A DNA stretch of 64,000 nt, taken from assembly GCF_001936575.1 (NCBI RefSeq), contig NZ_MSMP01000016.1, forward strand, positions 48,328 to 112,327. Direction: 5' to 3'. Origin of the DNA: Tenacibaculum agarivorans (GTDB lineage: Bacteria > Bacteroidota > Bacteroidia > Flavobacteriales > Flavobacteriaceae). Position 1 is the first letter of the stretch, and the number at the start of each line of letters is the position of its first letter. Under the pieces are notes generated by a model. The model did not search any database and had not been told where the DNA came from. It saw only the letters and a list, made by a program, of their open reading frames with translations. Made by a program: the position numbers and the translations under genes. Positions 17,068 to 25,411 of the stretch are shown here, piece after piece.

Positions 17068-17577
17068 ATGAAAATTATTAAAATTTTATTCGTCGTACTA
17101 GTACTATCCATAACTAGTATCACTTTTTTTTCTTGTGAACGAGACGATTTTTGTGTAGAAAATCCAGTAACACCTAATCTTATTTTACGTTTCTATGATA
17201 AGGATAATGTTGACAATCTAAAAGAAGCTATGCGTCTATCAATTACAGCACAAGGATTAGCAGCAGGTGATAGCATACACCAAAGTATAACTACGGATAG
17301 TATAGCTATTCCTTTGAACTCATTAACTAACGAAACAGTATTCATATTAAAAAGAAATCAAACCGACAGTGATGTGGGGATGGTTGGTAATGAAACAGCC
17401 ACTTTAACTGTAAAATACATGCCCGAAAACGAATATGTTTCTCGTTCTTGTGGGTATAGAGTAATTTATAATAATGTTACTCTTGAAAGAGATAATGGTT
17501 GGATAAGTAGATTATCTGTAAATGAAATAGAATCAATTAATTCACAAATAAATGCGCACGTTAACATTTTTCATTAA
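17068..17577 (+). CDS. DUF6452 lipoprotein
   Basis: 169-residue lipoprotein with lipobox FFSC (Cys23) and CERDDFCVENPVTPNLILRFYD immediately after it, the family pattern of a second Cys and a beta domain. DUF6452 is found next to rlmD and DUF6048 in flavobacteria; here it starts 6 bases after rlmD and its last 26 bases overlap the DUF6048 start, indicating coupled expression. Function unknown. The link to an rRNA methylase is probably regulatory rather than enzymatic. Confidence 0.85.
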   Translation: MKIIKILFVVLVLSITSITFFSCERDDFCVENPVTPNLILRFYDKDNVDNLKEAMRLSITAQGLAAGDSIHQSITTDSIAIPLNSLTNETVFILKRNQTDSDVGMVGNETATLTVKYMPENEYVSRSCGYRVIYNNVTLERDNGWISRLSVNEIESINSQINAHVNIFH

Positions 17578-18310
17578 TTGTTTTTTCTTATTGTTTCTTG
17601 TTAATAGTTATTCTCAACAAAAAACAACGCAACAAAAATCGTCTAAACAAAAAATTTCTAAAAAGAAAGATACTTCTAAAGATACCATAGTTTATAAAAC
17701 AGGATATGGGTTGCGTTTAGGGATAGATTTAAGTAAACTAGGTTTAAATTTTGTAGATAAAAGTTATACTGGGATAGAAATTGTAGGTGATTATAGAATA
17801 TCTAAACGATGGTATATTGCTGGTGAAATTGGACGAGAAGAGGAAATTACATTTGAAGATTTTACCACTTCAACATCTAAAGGAAACTATATTCGTTTAG
17901 GAGCTAACTATAATACCTATACGAATTGGTTAGACATGAATAATGAAATCTATGTAGGTGGTAGATATGGATTTGCGATTTTTGAACAAACATTAAATAG
18001 TTTCACTCCAAATGTTTCTACTGGAAGTACTACAAGCGATATTTTTTTTCCTACTGTTCCGCAAGAAGTTAATATTTCAGAATCTGGTTTAACTGGACAC
18101 TGGTTTGAATTTCAATTAGGAATTAAAGTTGAAACATTCAAAAACTTATTTATGGGGTTTCATGGAGCTTATAAAGTAGGACTTAGTATAGATGATCAAA
18201 CTAACTTTAAAACCTTATATTTCCCAGGATTTAACACGGTTTTCGAGAGTAATACAGGATTTGGATTCAACTATACACTATCTTATTTAATTCCATTTGC
18301 AAAAAAATAA
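17552..18310 (+). CDS. DUF6048 outer-membrane-like protein
   Basis: 252-residue protein with a signal peptide (MRTLTFFINCFFLLFLVNSYS), then a Lys/Gln/Ser-rich linker and a series of alternating beta strands ending in aromatic residues (YGLRLGIDLSKLGLNF, YIRLGANYNTY, WFEFQLGIKV, FNYTLSYLIPF). The C-terminal residue pattern is that of a small outer-membrane beta barrel. Starts within the preceding gene by a 26-base overlap. Function unknown; the family is confined to Bacteroidota. Confidence 0.85.
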   Translation: MRTLTFFINCFFLLFLVNSYSQQKTTQQKSSKQKISKKKDTSKDTIVYKTGYGLRLGIDLSKLGLNFVDKSYTGIEIVGDYRISKRWYIAGEIGREEEITFEDFTTSTSKGNYIRLGANYNTYTNWLDMNNEIYVGGRYGFAIFEQTLNSFTPNVSTGSTTSDIFFPTVPQEVNISESGLTGHWFEFQLGIKVETFKNLFMGFHGAYKVGLSIDDQTNFKTLYFPGFNTVFESNTGFGFNYTLSYLIPFAKK

Positions 18311-18524
18311 ATATAAAGAAGTGGCTTAATTTTTCTAATTAGCTAAAAGATTACTCGTTTATATCTATATTTTATCTTTTCTCTTTCCTATCTCTCATTT
18401 TTGGCTTGGAAAGTCTCTATATGGATATAAAATCATTAATTTTTAGATCAATTCAAAAAGTTTAAATCACTTCATTGAAAAATAAGTGCTTTTTTATTAA
18501 TTTTATACTTTAAAACGTACCAAA

Positions 18525-19472
18525 ATGACTAGAATACCAAGTGTAGATTTACAAGATTTTTTATCTGAAGATGTTGAAAGAAAACAAAAGTTTATTAATG
18601 AGATTGGTAATGCCTATGAAACTATTGGTTTTGTAGCTTTAAAAGGACATTTTTTAGACGATACACTAGTAGAAAATCTATACAGTCAAATCAAAGAATT
18701 TTTCGATCTTCCTGTAGATGTAAAACAGAAGTATGAAATTCCTGGCATAGGTGGACAACGTGGTTATGTTTCATTTGGTAAAGAAAGTGCTAAAGGAAAA
18801 AAAGAAGGAGACTTAAAAGAGTTTTGGCATTTCGGACAGTATGTAGAAAATAACTCAAAATTAGAAAATGAATATCCTGCTAATGTAATTGTTGATGAAT
18901 TACCAGAGTTTAACGAAGTAGGAAAGCAAACTTATAAAATGCTAGAAAAAACAGCTAAATACGTTTTGCGAGCTTTAGCTTTGTTTTTAGATCTAGACGA
19001 AGAATACTTTGACCAATATATCTTAAATGGAAATAGTATTTTAAGACCTATCCACTACCCTCCAATTAAAGAAGAACCTAAAGGAGCTGTTAGAGCAGCT
19101 GCTCATGGAGATATTAATTTAATCACACTTTTAATGGGAGCTCATGGTAAAGGCTTACAAGTTCAGAATCATGATGGAGAATGGGTAGATGCTATAGCTC
19201 AACCTGATGAACTTATGATTAATGTAGGAGACATGTTATCACGTCATAGTAATAACAAGTTAAAGTCTACAATTCATCGTGTAGTAAATCCTCCTAAAGA
19301 GTTATGGGGAACTTCTAGATATTCAATTCCTTTCTTCATGCATCCTATTTCTGAAATGAAATTAGACGTCTTAGAAAATTGTATAGACGCTAAAAATCCT
19401 AAACAGTTTGAAGACATTACCGCAGGTGAATTTCTAAATGAACGTCTACGTGAACTAGGGTTAATTAAATAA
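18525..19472 (+). CDS. isopenicillin N synthase-like Fe(II)/2-oxoglutarate oxygenase
   Basis: 315-residue member of the 2OG-Fe(II) oxygenase superfamily with an N-terminal non-haem dioxygenase domain (IPSVDLQDF, IGFVALKGH) and a C-terminal jelly-roll core. Iron ligands are His194 and Asp196 in AAHGDINLIT and His251 in STIHRVVN; the 2OG-binding RxS is RYSIPFF. Length and order fit isopenicillin N synthase/gibberellin-oxidase-like enzymes, but no secondary-metabolite genes are nearby, so substrate is unknown. Such genes are common single-copy in flavobacteria. The upstream stretch is AT-rich with a near-match -7 box. Confidence 0.88.
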   Translation: MTRIPSVDLQDFLSEDVERKQKFINEIGNAYETIGFVALKGHFLDDTLVENLYSQIKEFFDLPVDVKQKYEIPGIGGQRGYVSFGKESAKGKKEGDLKEFWHFGQYVENNSKLENEYPANVIVDELPEFNEVGKQTYKMLEKTAKYVLRALALFLDLDEEYFDQYILNGNSILRPIHYPPIKEEPKGAVRAAAHGDINLITLLMGAHGKGLQVQNHDGEWVDAIAQPDELMINVGDMLSRHSNNKLKSTIHRVVNPPKELWGTSRYSIPFFMHPISEMKLDVLENCIDAKNPKQFEDITAGEFLNERLRELGLIK

Positions 19473-19529
19473 CTACTAGATATTAAGTTAAATTTTTTAA
19501 ACACATCTTTAGACTTTAAAATAAAAACT

Positions 19530-19853
19530 ATGGATTTACAAGATCAACTTAAAAATTTATTTCCTGATCATCAGCTTGAAGAAGCTCCTAAGGAAGAAAA
19601 GCCAGATGTTTGGCTTCAAGAAGAACCATTACTTTGTAAATATGAAAAACGAAAAGGAAAACCTATTACAATTATAGATGGTTACAATGGAGCTACTGAA
19701 GATTTTAAAAAGTTAGCTAAAGAAATTAAAACTAAATTTTCTGTTGGAGGTTCTTTTAAAGACGAAAAAATCATTATTCAAGGTGACTATAGAGATCAAA
19801 TTATGAAACTGTTAAAAGAAAAAGGTTTTAATGTTAAGCGAGTTGGGGGATAA
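19530..19853 (+). CDS. SUI1/YciH-family translation initiation factor homologue
   Basis: 107-residue protein with an acidic, proline-containing N-terminal tail and a C-terminal SUI1 domain (residues about 45-107): KRKGKPITIIDGY, KKLAKEIKTKFSVGGSF, and IIIQGDYRDQIMKLLKEKGF. The eukaryotic eIF1/SUI1 relatives control start-codon selection; bacterial YciH/SUI1 inhibits initiation on some mRNAs in stress. Bacteroidota commonly carry one. It stands 57 bases after the oxygenase gene, probably with its own promoter; no functional connection is seen. Confidence 0.9.
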   Translation: MDLQDQLKNLFPDHQLEEAPKEEKPDVWLQEEPLLCKYEKRKGKPITIIDGYNGATEDFKKLAKEIKTKFSVGGSFKDEKIIIQGDYRDQIMKLLKEKGFNVKRVGG

Positions 19854-20024
19854 GATAAAAAAACGTTAACTATTTATGTTAAATCTCCTTGTACTGATTT
19901 TAAAAAAATCATTTTTTTAACAAAAAAGATAATAATTAATTAAAAATTAGACTAATACTAAATAAGATTCTCAACATATCTTTTTTTTCATTAATATTGG
20001 GGTGTATTTTAAAGTCCCTTTCCA

Positions 20025-20960
20025 ATGAGTTCTTTTTTACACATAACCAATGGTGATTTTACCACCGAAATTTTACGAAACTTACCAATAGAAGGTGAAA
20101 TTATAACATGGCGAGAAATGCTATGTGAAGGAAAAACTACAACAGATGTTGGTAGTGAAGATTTCTGGAAAACCCGTTTTGATTTCTTAAATTCATCCTA
20201 CAAAATTACCAAGAAAACTTTTATTGACTTTACTTTAAAAGAATATAGAAATTTATGTAAACAAAATCAAGATGAGATCATTTTATGGTTTGATCATGAT
20301 TTGTTCTGCCAGATAAATATGATAGCCGTAGTAAGCTGGTTAAAAAGGTATAGGAAAGGAAGAAAAATAACTATAATTCAAACTGGCCCCGATGAAAATA
20401 AAAGAGCTGTTGGATTTTCAAAATTAACTCAAAAAGAACTATTAAAATTACACGAGAATAGAACTACATTAACTCAAGATGATATTGAATATGCTGATTA
20501 CATTTGGCAATTATATTGTTCTGATAGTCCTATACGACTGGAAACTGTCCATAAATTCAATCCTTCATCTCCTTTCATCTATTTAACAGATGCTATTAGT
20601 GCACATTTACAGCGATTTCCATCTATTGAAAATGGGTTAAATTCCATTGAAAACACAATTTTATCAACTGCTGATAGTACTCAATTTAAAAGTGAAAATG
20701 AATTAGTAAGTACACTTCTAAATCAACAAGGAGTTTATGGGTTTGGAGATATTCAATACACCAACAAGCTTCAAGAATTAAAAAAATTATTCTCATCTTT
20801 CAATCCTGTTAAATTAAATGACATTGGGAAAGAAGTACTGAATAATCAGCTTAACTATTACCGACAAATTCGTTCAGATTTTTCGTATCTTGGCGGCGCA
20901 AGAAAATATAGCTACTTGTTTATGAATTCTACAAATAAGCTATTGAAATTAACATCGTAG
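20025..20960 (+). CDS. DUF1835 domain protein
   Basis: 311-residue protein. The first 130 residues match DUF1835: the start LHITNGDFTTEILRN, WREMLCEGKTT and IILWFDHDLFCQINMIAVVSWL, with invariant histidine and acidic residues that look catalytic but have no known reaction. The C-terminal half (about residues 190-290) is helical and resembles DUF3658. No signal peptide. It ends at 20960 and the next gene starts at 20961 with no gap, so the two are translationally coupled. The function is unknown; the neighbouring nucleoside phosphorylase hints at nucleotide chemistry. Confidence 0.82.
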   Translation: MSSFLHITNGDFTTEILRNLPIEGEIITWREMLCEGKTTTDVGSEDFWKTRFDFLNSSYKITKKTFIDFTLKEYRNLCKQNQDEIILWFDHDLFCQINMIAVVSWLKRYRKGRKITIIQTGPDENKRAVGFSKLTQKELLKLHENRTTLTQDDIEYADYIWQLYCSDSPIRLETVHKFNPSSPFIYLTDAISAHLQRFPSIENGLNSIENTILSTADSTQFKSENELVSTLLNQQGVYGFGDIQYTNKLQELKKLFSSFNPVKLNDIGKEVLNNQLNYYRQIRSDFSYLGGARKYSYLFMNSTNKLLKLTS

Positions 20961-21830
20961 ATGCATATTAAAAATTCTGAGCTTATCTTAAATGATGATG
21001 GAAGTATTTATCATTTAAATTTAAAGCCTCAACATATTTCCAAAGATCTCATTTTTGTTGGAGATCAAGACAGGGTAGATAAAGTAACTAAACATTTCGA
21101 CAGTATTGAATTCTCTACGCAAAAAAGAGAATTTAAAACTACTACTGGTATTTATAAAGGCAAAAGAATTACCGTTATCTCTACTGGAATTGGTCCTGAT
21201 AATATTGATATTGTACTCAATGAACTAGATGCCTTAGTTAATATTGATTTTACTACAAGAGTTGTGAAAGAAACACACACGCAACTTAATATTGTTAGAA
21301 TAGGAACATCAGGCTCACTACAAAGTGATATTCCAATAGATAGTTTTTTACTAAGTACACATGCTATCGATTTAAATGGTATGTTACAAGCTTACAAAGT
21401 AGACCAAATTTCTCACCCAGAAATAGAAGAGGAATTTGTAAAACAAACCAATTGGTCTCAAAGAAAATCATATCCTTTAGTTGTAGCTAATTCAAAAGTA
21501 TTAGAAGAAAAACTGCTTTCTGAACTTACATTTACAGGAATTACAGCTACTGCAGGTGGCTTTTATGCTCCTCAAGGAAGAGTATTAAGACTTCCTCTAC
21601 AGGATGAAAACATAAATAAAAAGATAGATAATTTCTCCTACAATAACCACAGAATTACCAACCTAGAAATGGAAACTTCTGCCATATATGGACTTTCTAA
21701 ATTATTAGGTCATAATGCTTGTTCAATGAATGCTATTTTGGCAAATAGAGCTAACGGAACATTTAGTAAAAATCCTAGTAAGGTTGTTGAAGATTTAATT
21801 ACATATACATTACAAAAATTAGTTGAATAA
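20961..21830 (+). CDS. nucleoside phosphorylase (PNP/UDP family)
   Basis: 289-residue PNP_UDP_1-family protein, close in layout to uridine phosphorylase. Features: a phosphate-binding region VISTGIGPDNIDI, then RIGTSGSLQ, and the base/ribose-binding region with NLEMETSAIYGLSKLLGH, in which METS is the family's ribose-binding motif. It would cleave a nucleoside with phosphate to a base and ribose-1-phosphate. The start codon follows the DUF1835 stop directly, and the gene's own stop directly precedes the next start, so all three form a gapless operon. Confidence 0.88.
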   Translation: MHIKNSELILNDDGSIYHLNLKPQHISKDLIFVGDQDRVDKVTKHFDSIEFSTQKREFKTTTGIYKGKRITVISTGIGPDNIDIVLNELDALVNIDFTTRVVKETHTQLNIVRIGTSGSLQSDIPIDSFLLSTHAIDLNGMLQAYKVDQISHPEIEEEFVKQTNWSQRKSYPLVVANSKVLEEKLLSELTFTGITATAGGFYAPQGRVLRLPLQDENINKKIDNFSYNNHRITNLEMETSAIYGLSKLLGHNACSMNAILANRANGTFSKNPSKVVEDLITYTLQKLVE

Positions 21831-22685
21831 ATGCTGAATTTAAAAGTAGGTGGTGTTCCTGAACATTTTAACTACCCTTGGTACATTACCCTAAAAAATA
21901 AAGAATATACCCAACAAAATATCAATTTACGCTGGCAAGACTTTCCCGGTGGGACTGGCGCCATGTGTAAAGCTCTAAGAGAAGGTGATGTAGATATAGC
22001 TATAGTACTGACTGAAGGTATTATTAAAGATATTATCGACGGTAATCCTTCTAAGATTATTCAAACTTTTGTAAAAAGTCCTTTAATCTGGGGAATTCAC
22101 GTCGGTGCGAAATCAAAGTTTAAAACCATTGATGACCTTGAAAACGCAACAGTTGCCATTAGTAGATATGGATCCGGCTCTCATTTAATGGCTATAGTTA
22201 ACGCTTATAATAATGGTTGGGATATTGATAAATTACAATTTAAAGTAGTTAAAAACTTGCAAGGAGGAATTGATGCTTTAACGAATGGTGAAGCTGACTA
22301 TTTTATGTGGGAACATTTTACGACAAAACCTTTAGTAGATAACGGAACGTTTAGACGTTTAGGAGACTGTCCTACTCCATGGCCTTGTTTTGTAGTAGCA
22401 ATTCGAGAAGAAATTTTAGAAAACTATCCTGAACAAATAAAAACAGTATTGGATATTATTAATAATTGTACAAGTGGTTTTAAATCTCTAGAAAACATAG
22501 ATCAAATACTTTCTGTACGATATGAGCAACAGCTAGAAGACATACAAAAATGGCTATCTATTACAGAATGGAATGATGGAAAACCTATTTCTGAAAATTT
22601 ATTGACTGACATTCAAAATAAAATGGAAACCTTCAACGTTATAAAAGAGAAAATTGATTCTGATAAATTAATTAAAATTTTATAA
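21831..22685 (+). CDS. cytosolic substrate-binding-fold protein (NMT1/taurine-binding-like)
   Basis: 284-residue protein with a type 2 periplasmic-binding-protein fold (KVGGVPEHFNYPWYI, then GGTGAMCKALREGDVDIAIVLTEG, and a second lobe with SRYGSGSHLMAIV and NGEADYFMWEHF). The fold is that of sulfonate/nitrate-binding proteins and of the THI5/NMT1 thiamine-precursor enzyme. It has no signal peptide or lipobox and no ABC permease or ATPase next to it, so it is unlikely to serve transport. Gapless coupling to a nucleoside phosphorylase suggests a soluble metabolic role. Substrate unknown. Confidence 0.8.
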   Translation: MLNLKVGGVPEHFNYPWYITLKNKEYTQQNINLRWQDFPGGTGAMCKALREGDVDIAIVLTEGIIKDIIDGNPSKIIQTFVKSPLIWGIHVGAKSKFKTIDDLENATVAISRYGSGSHLMAIVNAYNNGWDIDKLQFKVVKNLQGGIDALTNGEADYFMWEHFTTKPLVDNGTFRRLGDCPTPWPCFVVAIREEILENYPEQIKTVLDIINNCTSGFKSLENIDQILSVRYEQQLEDIQKWLSITEWNDGKPISENLLTDIQNKMETFNVIKEKIDSDKLIKIL

Positions 22686-22709
22686 ATTAGCGTTTTTAAA
22701 AGTAAAAAA

Positions 22710-22868
22710 ATGAAAAGAGTAGTATTTATTGTAATTTGTGTAGTTGGTTTATTAGGATTAACATCTTGTGGAAGCACAGCTCCATGTGGTTTATCACAAA
22801 ATAACCAAAAACAGACTCAACAAAACCTTCAACAAGACGTAGTTGTAGCTGATGCTACAGCTGAATAA
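22710..22868 (+). CDS. 52-residue small lipoprotein
   Basis: Short ORF: MKRVVFIVICVVGLLGLTSCG then STAPCGLSQNNQKQTQQNL and a short acidic end. A clear signal peptide with lipobox LTSC (Cys20) and a second Cys are seen, then a Gln/Asn-rich tail. It starts 24 bases after the SBP-fold gene and is followed by a clean terminator, so it is likely the last gene of that operon. No family recognised; small Gln-rich lipoproteins of this sort are common in flavobacteria. Confidence 0.7.
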   Translation: MKRVVFIVICVVGLLGLTSCGSTAPCGLSQNNQKQTQQNLQQDVVVADATAE

Positions 22869-22896
22869 GTTGATTGTTCTTTTTTCAAATTCAATA

Positions 22897-22922
22897 AATC
22901 CGCTATTTTGCGGATTTTTTTG
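22897..22922 (+). terminator. intrinsic terminator after the small lipoprotein
   Basis: Stem AATCCGC (22897-22903) / GCGGATT (22910-22916) with 6-base loop and a run of seven T. Confidence 0.88.
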
Positions 22923-22935
22923 TTACTTTTAACTT

Positions 22936-23664
22936 ATGAAAAAGTTAAAAAAAATTGTTATTACATTTCTTTCGTTGACTTCTCTATTCGTTCTTGTAGA
23001 CTTATATGTTTTTAGAAGTTATTACTTACCTACATTTTTAAACAATTTATATGACTGGGAAACTAGTAGTCAAGAAATAGAATCAGAGGATTTAAGTATA
23101 GAGATTACTAAAGAAAATAATCTATATGAAATTAATTTTAAGAATACATCAATAAAAGCTTTTTTAGTCTGGACCTACAGATACGATCAACTTTTATTTA
23201 AAATGAATGATTCTATATTTAGATACCGTTATAGGTTAAAGGTAAATACTCCTCATTTTAAGAATGATTATGAATATGGACTAGATTGTGGAACAGGTGC
23301 AGGATCTTTCTCGATCAATCCTTATGAAAGTTTTTCTTCAAAAGTAACTCGCCAAGAACTCTTAGATCCTTATTATTGGGGAGCTTATCACCAAAACAAT
23401 AAAAATGGTGATACTATTAATGATTTGATTTATAATAAACCTTTATTGATAGTTAATCATAGAGAAAACACTTTTGAAGTTATTAAAAGAAAAGATATTA
23501 CTGAAAAAGACAGTATTGATGCTCAATTATTTCTGCCATTTTTCTCTTATAATCATCAAAAATTATCTTACGCTAAATCAAATTATATTAAACTATCTTA
23601 TCCCAAAATAATTGAGAGAATGATATTAGAGAAAAGTAAAGTATTCAAAAAATTAAATAATTAA
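22936..23664 (+). CDS. membrane-anchored protein of unknown function
   Basis: 242-residue protein with one N-terminal membrane segment (about residues 7-26, ITFLSLTSLFVLVDLYVF) and a periplasmic or extracellular domain rich in Tyr, Asn and charged residues. Cys in DYEYGLDCGTGAGSF is the only one. No recognised motif; the domain has alternating polar/hydrophobic strands (IEITKENNLYEINFKN, YRYRLKVNT) suggesting a beta sandwich. It ends in a 4-base convergent overlap with pcm (TTAA shared by both stop codons). It was not possible to name a family. Confidence 0.6.
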   Translation: MKKLKKIVITFLSLTSLFVLVDLYVFRSYYLPTFLNNLYDWETSSQEIESEDLSIEITKENNLYEINFKNTSIKAFLVWTYRYDQLLFKMNDSIFRYRYRLKVNTPHFKNDYEYGLDCGTGAGSFSINPYESFSSKVTRQELLDPYYWGAYHQNNKNGDTINDLIYNKPLLIVNHRENTFEVIKRKDITEKDSIDAQLFLPFFSYNHQKLSYAKSNYIKLSYPKIIERMILEKSKVFKKLNN

Positions 23665-24302
23665 TTCTTCTTCTCTAACATAGGTACAAATCTAAAATCA
23701 CCTAACTCATGTTTTTCAAATTCTTTTGGAGACGTACGGACTAATAAAGTCATAATTTGAGTACCATCACCTACAGGTATTAATAACTTCCCTCCTACTT
23801 TTAACTGACCTAATAATGGTTTTGGAATAAAAGGTGCCCCAGCTGTTACTATAATTTTATCAAAAGGAGCATTTTCAGGTAGTCCTTTATACCCATCACC
23901 AAATACAAAACGTTTTGCCTTATACCCAATTTTAGGTAAAAACAACGATGTTTTCTTAAAAAGCTCGTGCTGTCTTTCTATGGTATACACTTCTGCTTTT
24001 AATTCTAAAAGCACTGCTGTTTGATAACCTGAACCTGTACCTATTTCAAGTACTTTCTCACCTTCCTTAATTTCAAGAGTTTGTGTTTGAAATGCTACTG
24101 TATACGGATGCGAAATAGTTTGATCAGCTGCAATAGGGAAAGCCTTGTCTTTGTAAGCATGATCTTCAAAACTGCTATCGATAAATAAGTGTCGTGGAAT
24201 TTTCCTTACTGCACTCAATACTTTTTCATCCACAATTCCTTTTTTGTGCAATACATTAGCTAATTGGTTTCTAAGCCCTTGATGTTTGGTTGTATCTCTC
24301 AC
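23661..24302 (-). CDS. pcm: protein-L-isoaspartate O-methyltransferase
   Basis: 213-residue PCMT that methylates L-isoaspartyl residues in damaged proteins using SAM, starting their repair. Seen: the N-terminal RGLRNQLANVLHKKGIVDEKVL (family start), the PCMT signature DQTISHPYTVAFQTQTLEIKEGE, the SAM loop VLEIGTGSGYQTAVL (about residues 83-97), and the C-terminal FDKIIVTAGAPFIP with LKVGGKLLIPVG. Length is normal. The promoter lies on the minus strand just beyond the start, back to back with that of the oxidoreductase. It is convergent with the preceding gene. Confidence 0.95.
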   Translation of the reverse strand: MRDTTKHQGLRNQLANVLHKKGIVDEKVLSAVRKIPRHLFIDSSFEDHAYKDKAFPIAADQTISHPYTVAFQTQTLEIKEGEKVLEIGTGSGYQTAVLLELKAEVYTIERQHELFKKTSLFLPKIGYKAKRFVFGDGYKGLPENAPFDKIIVTAGAPFIPKPLLGQLKVGGKLLIPVGDGTQIMTLLVRTSPKEFEKHELGDFRFVPMLEKKN

Positions 24303-24347
24303 CTCATTTGATTTTTCAGCAAGCTAAAAGTAGTAATAATTACAAAA

Positions 24348-24355
24348 CAAATCTA
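24348..24355 (-). promoter_or_regulatory. Bacteroidota -7 promoter box for pcm
   Basis: The minus strand reads TAGATTTG (TAnnTTTG), 46 bases before the pcm start; the box for the divergent oxidoreductase begins only 8 bases away. Confidence 0.5.
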
Positions 24356-24363
24356 TAAAAGTG

Positions 24364-24371
24364 TATCTTTG
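24364..24371 (+). promoter_or_regulatory. Bacteroidota -7 promoter box for the Gfo/Idh/MocA gene
   Basis: TATCTTTG, an exact TAnnTTTG match 53 bases before the start codon, back to back with the pcm box at 24348-24355. The two polymerases would overlap, so the promoters probably compete. Confidence 0.5.
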
Positions 24372-24423
24372 TTGATGTTGATTTTTTTAAACAATTAACA
24401 CCCTTTAATAAATCTAAACATTT

Positions 24424-25392
24424 ATGCTAAAAGCTGGAGTTTTAGGTGCTGGTCACCTAGGGAAGATTCACTTACGCCTTCTACAAGAATCAGAAAGATA
24501 TGAACTTGTTGGTTTTTATGATCCTAATAAAGAAAATGCTGATAAAGTTGTTACTGAATACGGATATCATTTATTTGATTCTGTTGAAAGTTTAATTGAT
24601 GCTGTAGATGTAGTAGATATTGTAACCCCAACCTTATCTCATTTTGATTGTGCTAAACTAGCCATAGAAAAAGGTAAACATATTTTTATTGAAAAACCAA
24701 TCACCAATACTATTCAAGAAGCTGAGGCTATTAGAACTTTGGCTAGTCAAAATCATGTTCGTGGTCAAGTTGGTCATGTTGAACGATTTAATCCTGCTTT
24801 TACTGCAGTAAAGGATATTATTGATACTCCTATGTTTATTGAAACTCATCGATTAGCTGAATTTAATCCAAGAGGTACAGATGTTCCTGTGGTTTTAGAT
24901 TTAATGATTCACGATATAGATATTATACTTTCCGTTGTAAAATCTAAGGTGAAAAATGTCTATGCTAGTGGAGTTTCTGTCATTTCCGAAACTCCCGATA
25001 TTGCAAATGCAAGGATCGAATTCGAAAATGGATGTGTTGCCAATTTAACTTCTAGTAGAATCTCTATGAAAAATATGAGAAAGTCTCGTTTCTTTCAGAA
25101 AGATGCTTACATCTCTGTTGATTTCCTAGAGAAGAAATCAGAGGTTGTTAAAATGAAAGATGCCCCTGAAACACCAGATGATTTTGCAATTATTTTGCAA
25201 AATGCTGAAGGCATGAAAAAGCAGATTTATTTTGAAAATCCTAAAATAGAACAGAATAACGCAATTTTAGATGAATTAAACTCATTTGCTGATGCTATTA
25301 AAAATAATACAGTTCCTATAGTTTCATTAACTCAAGGAACTGAAGCATTACGAGTTGCTCATCAAATTATAGATTGTTTCTCTAACAAATAA
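24424..25392 (+). CDS. Gfo/Idh/MocA family NAD(P)-dependent oxidoreductase
   Basis: 322-residue two-domain oxidoreductase: Rossmann fold with GAGHLGKIHLRLL (about residues 7-19), FYDPNKENADKV, IVTPTLSHFDCA, and IEKPITNTIQEA with the family's EKP lysine; then a C-terminal domain with LMIHDIDIIL (catalytic His region) and GTEALRVAHQII. It would oxidise or reduce a sugar-like or related substrate with NAD(P). The closest flavobacterial relatives are single genes ahead of a 3-hydroxybutyryl-CoA dehydrogenase gene, as here (19 bases). Substrate unknown. Confidence 0.88.
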   Translation: MLKAGVLGAGHLGKIHLRLLQESERYELVGFYDPNKENADKVVTEYGYHLFDSVESLIDAVDVVDIVTPTLSHFDCAKLAIEKGKHIFIEKPITNTIQEAEAIRTLASQNHVRGQVGHVERFNPAFTAVKDIIDTPMFIETHRLAEFNPRGTDVPVVLDLMIHDIDIILSVVKSKVKNVYASGVSVISETPDIANARIEFENGCVANLTSSRISMKNMRKSRFFQKDAYISVDFLEKKSEVVKMKDAPETPDDFAIILQNAEGMKKQIYFENPKIEQNNAILDELNSFADAIKNNTVPIVSLTQGTEALRVAHQIIDCFSNK

Positions 25393-25411
25393 ATTAAACT
25401 AAATTTCACAA

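Noticed and set aside
20961..22685. Futalosine (menaquinone) pathway genes mqnB and mqnA/D
   Set aside because: The phosphorylase looks like uridine phosphorylase and the SBP-fold protein lacks specific MqnA/D features; only the analogy was kept.
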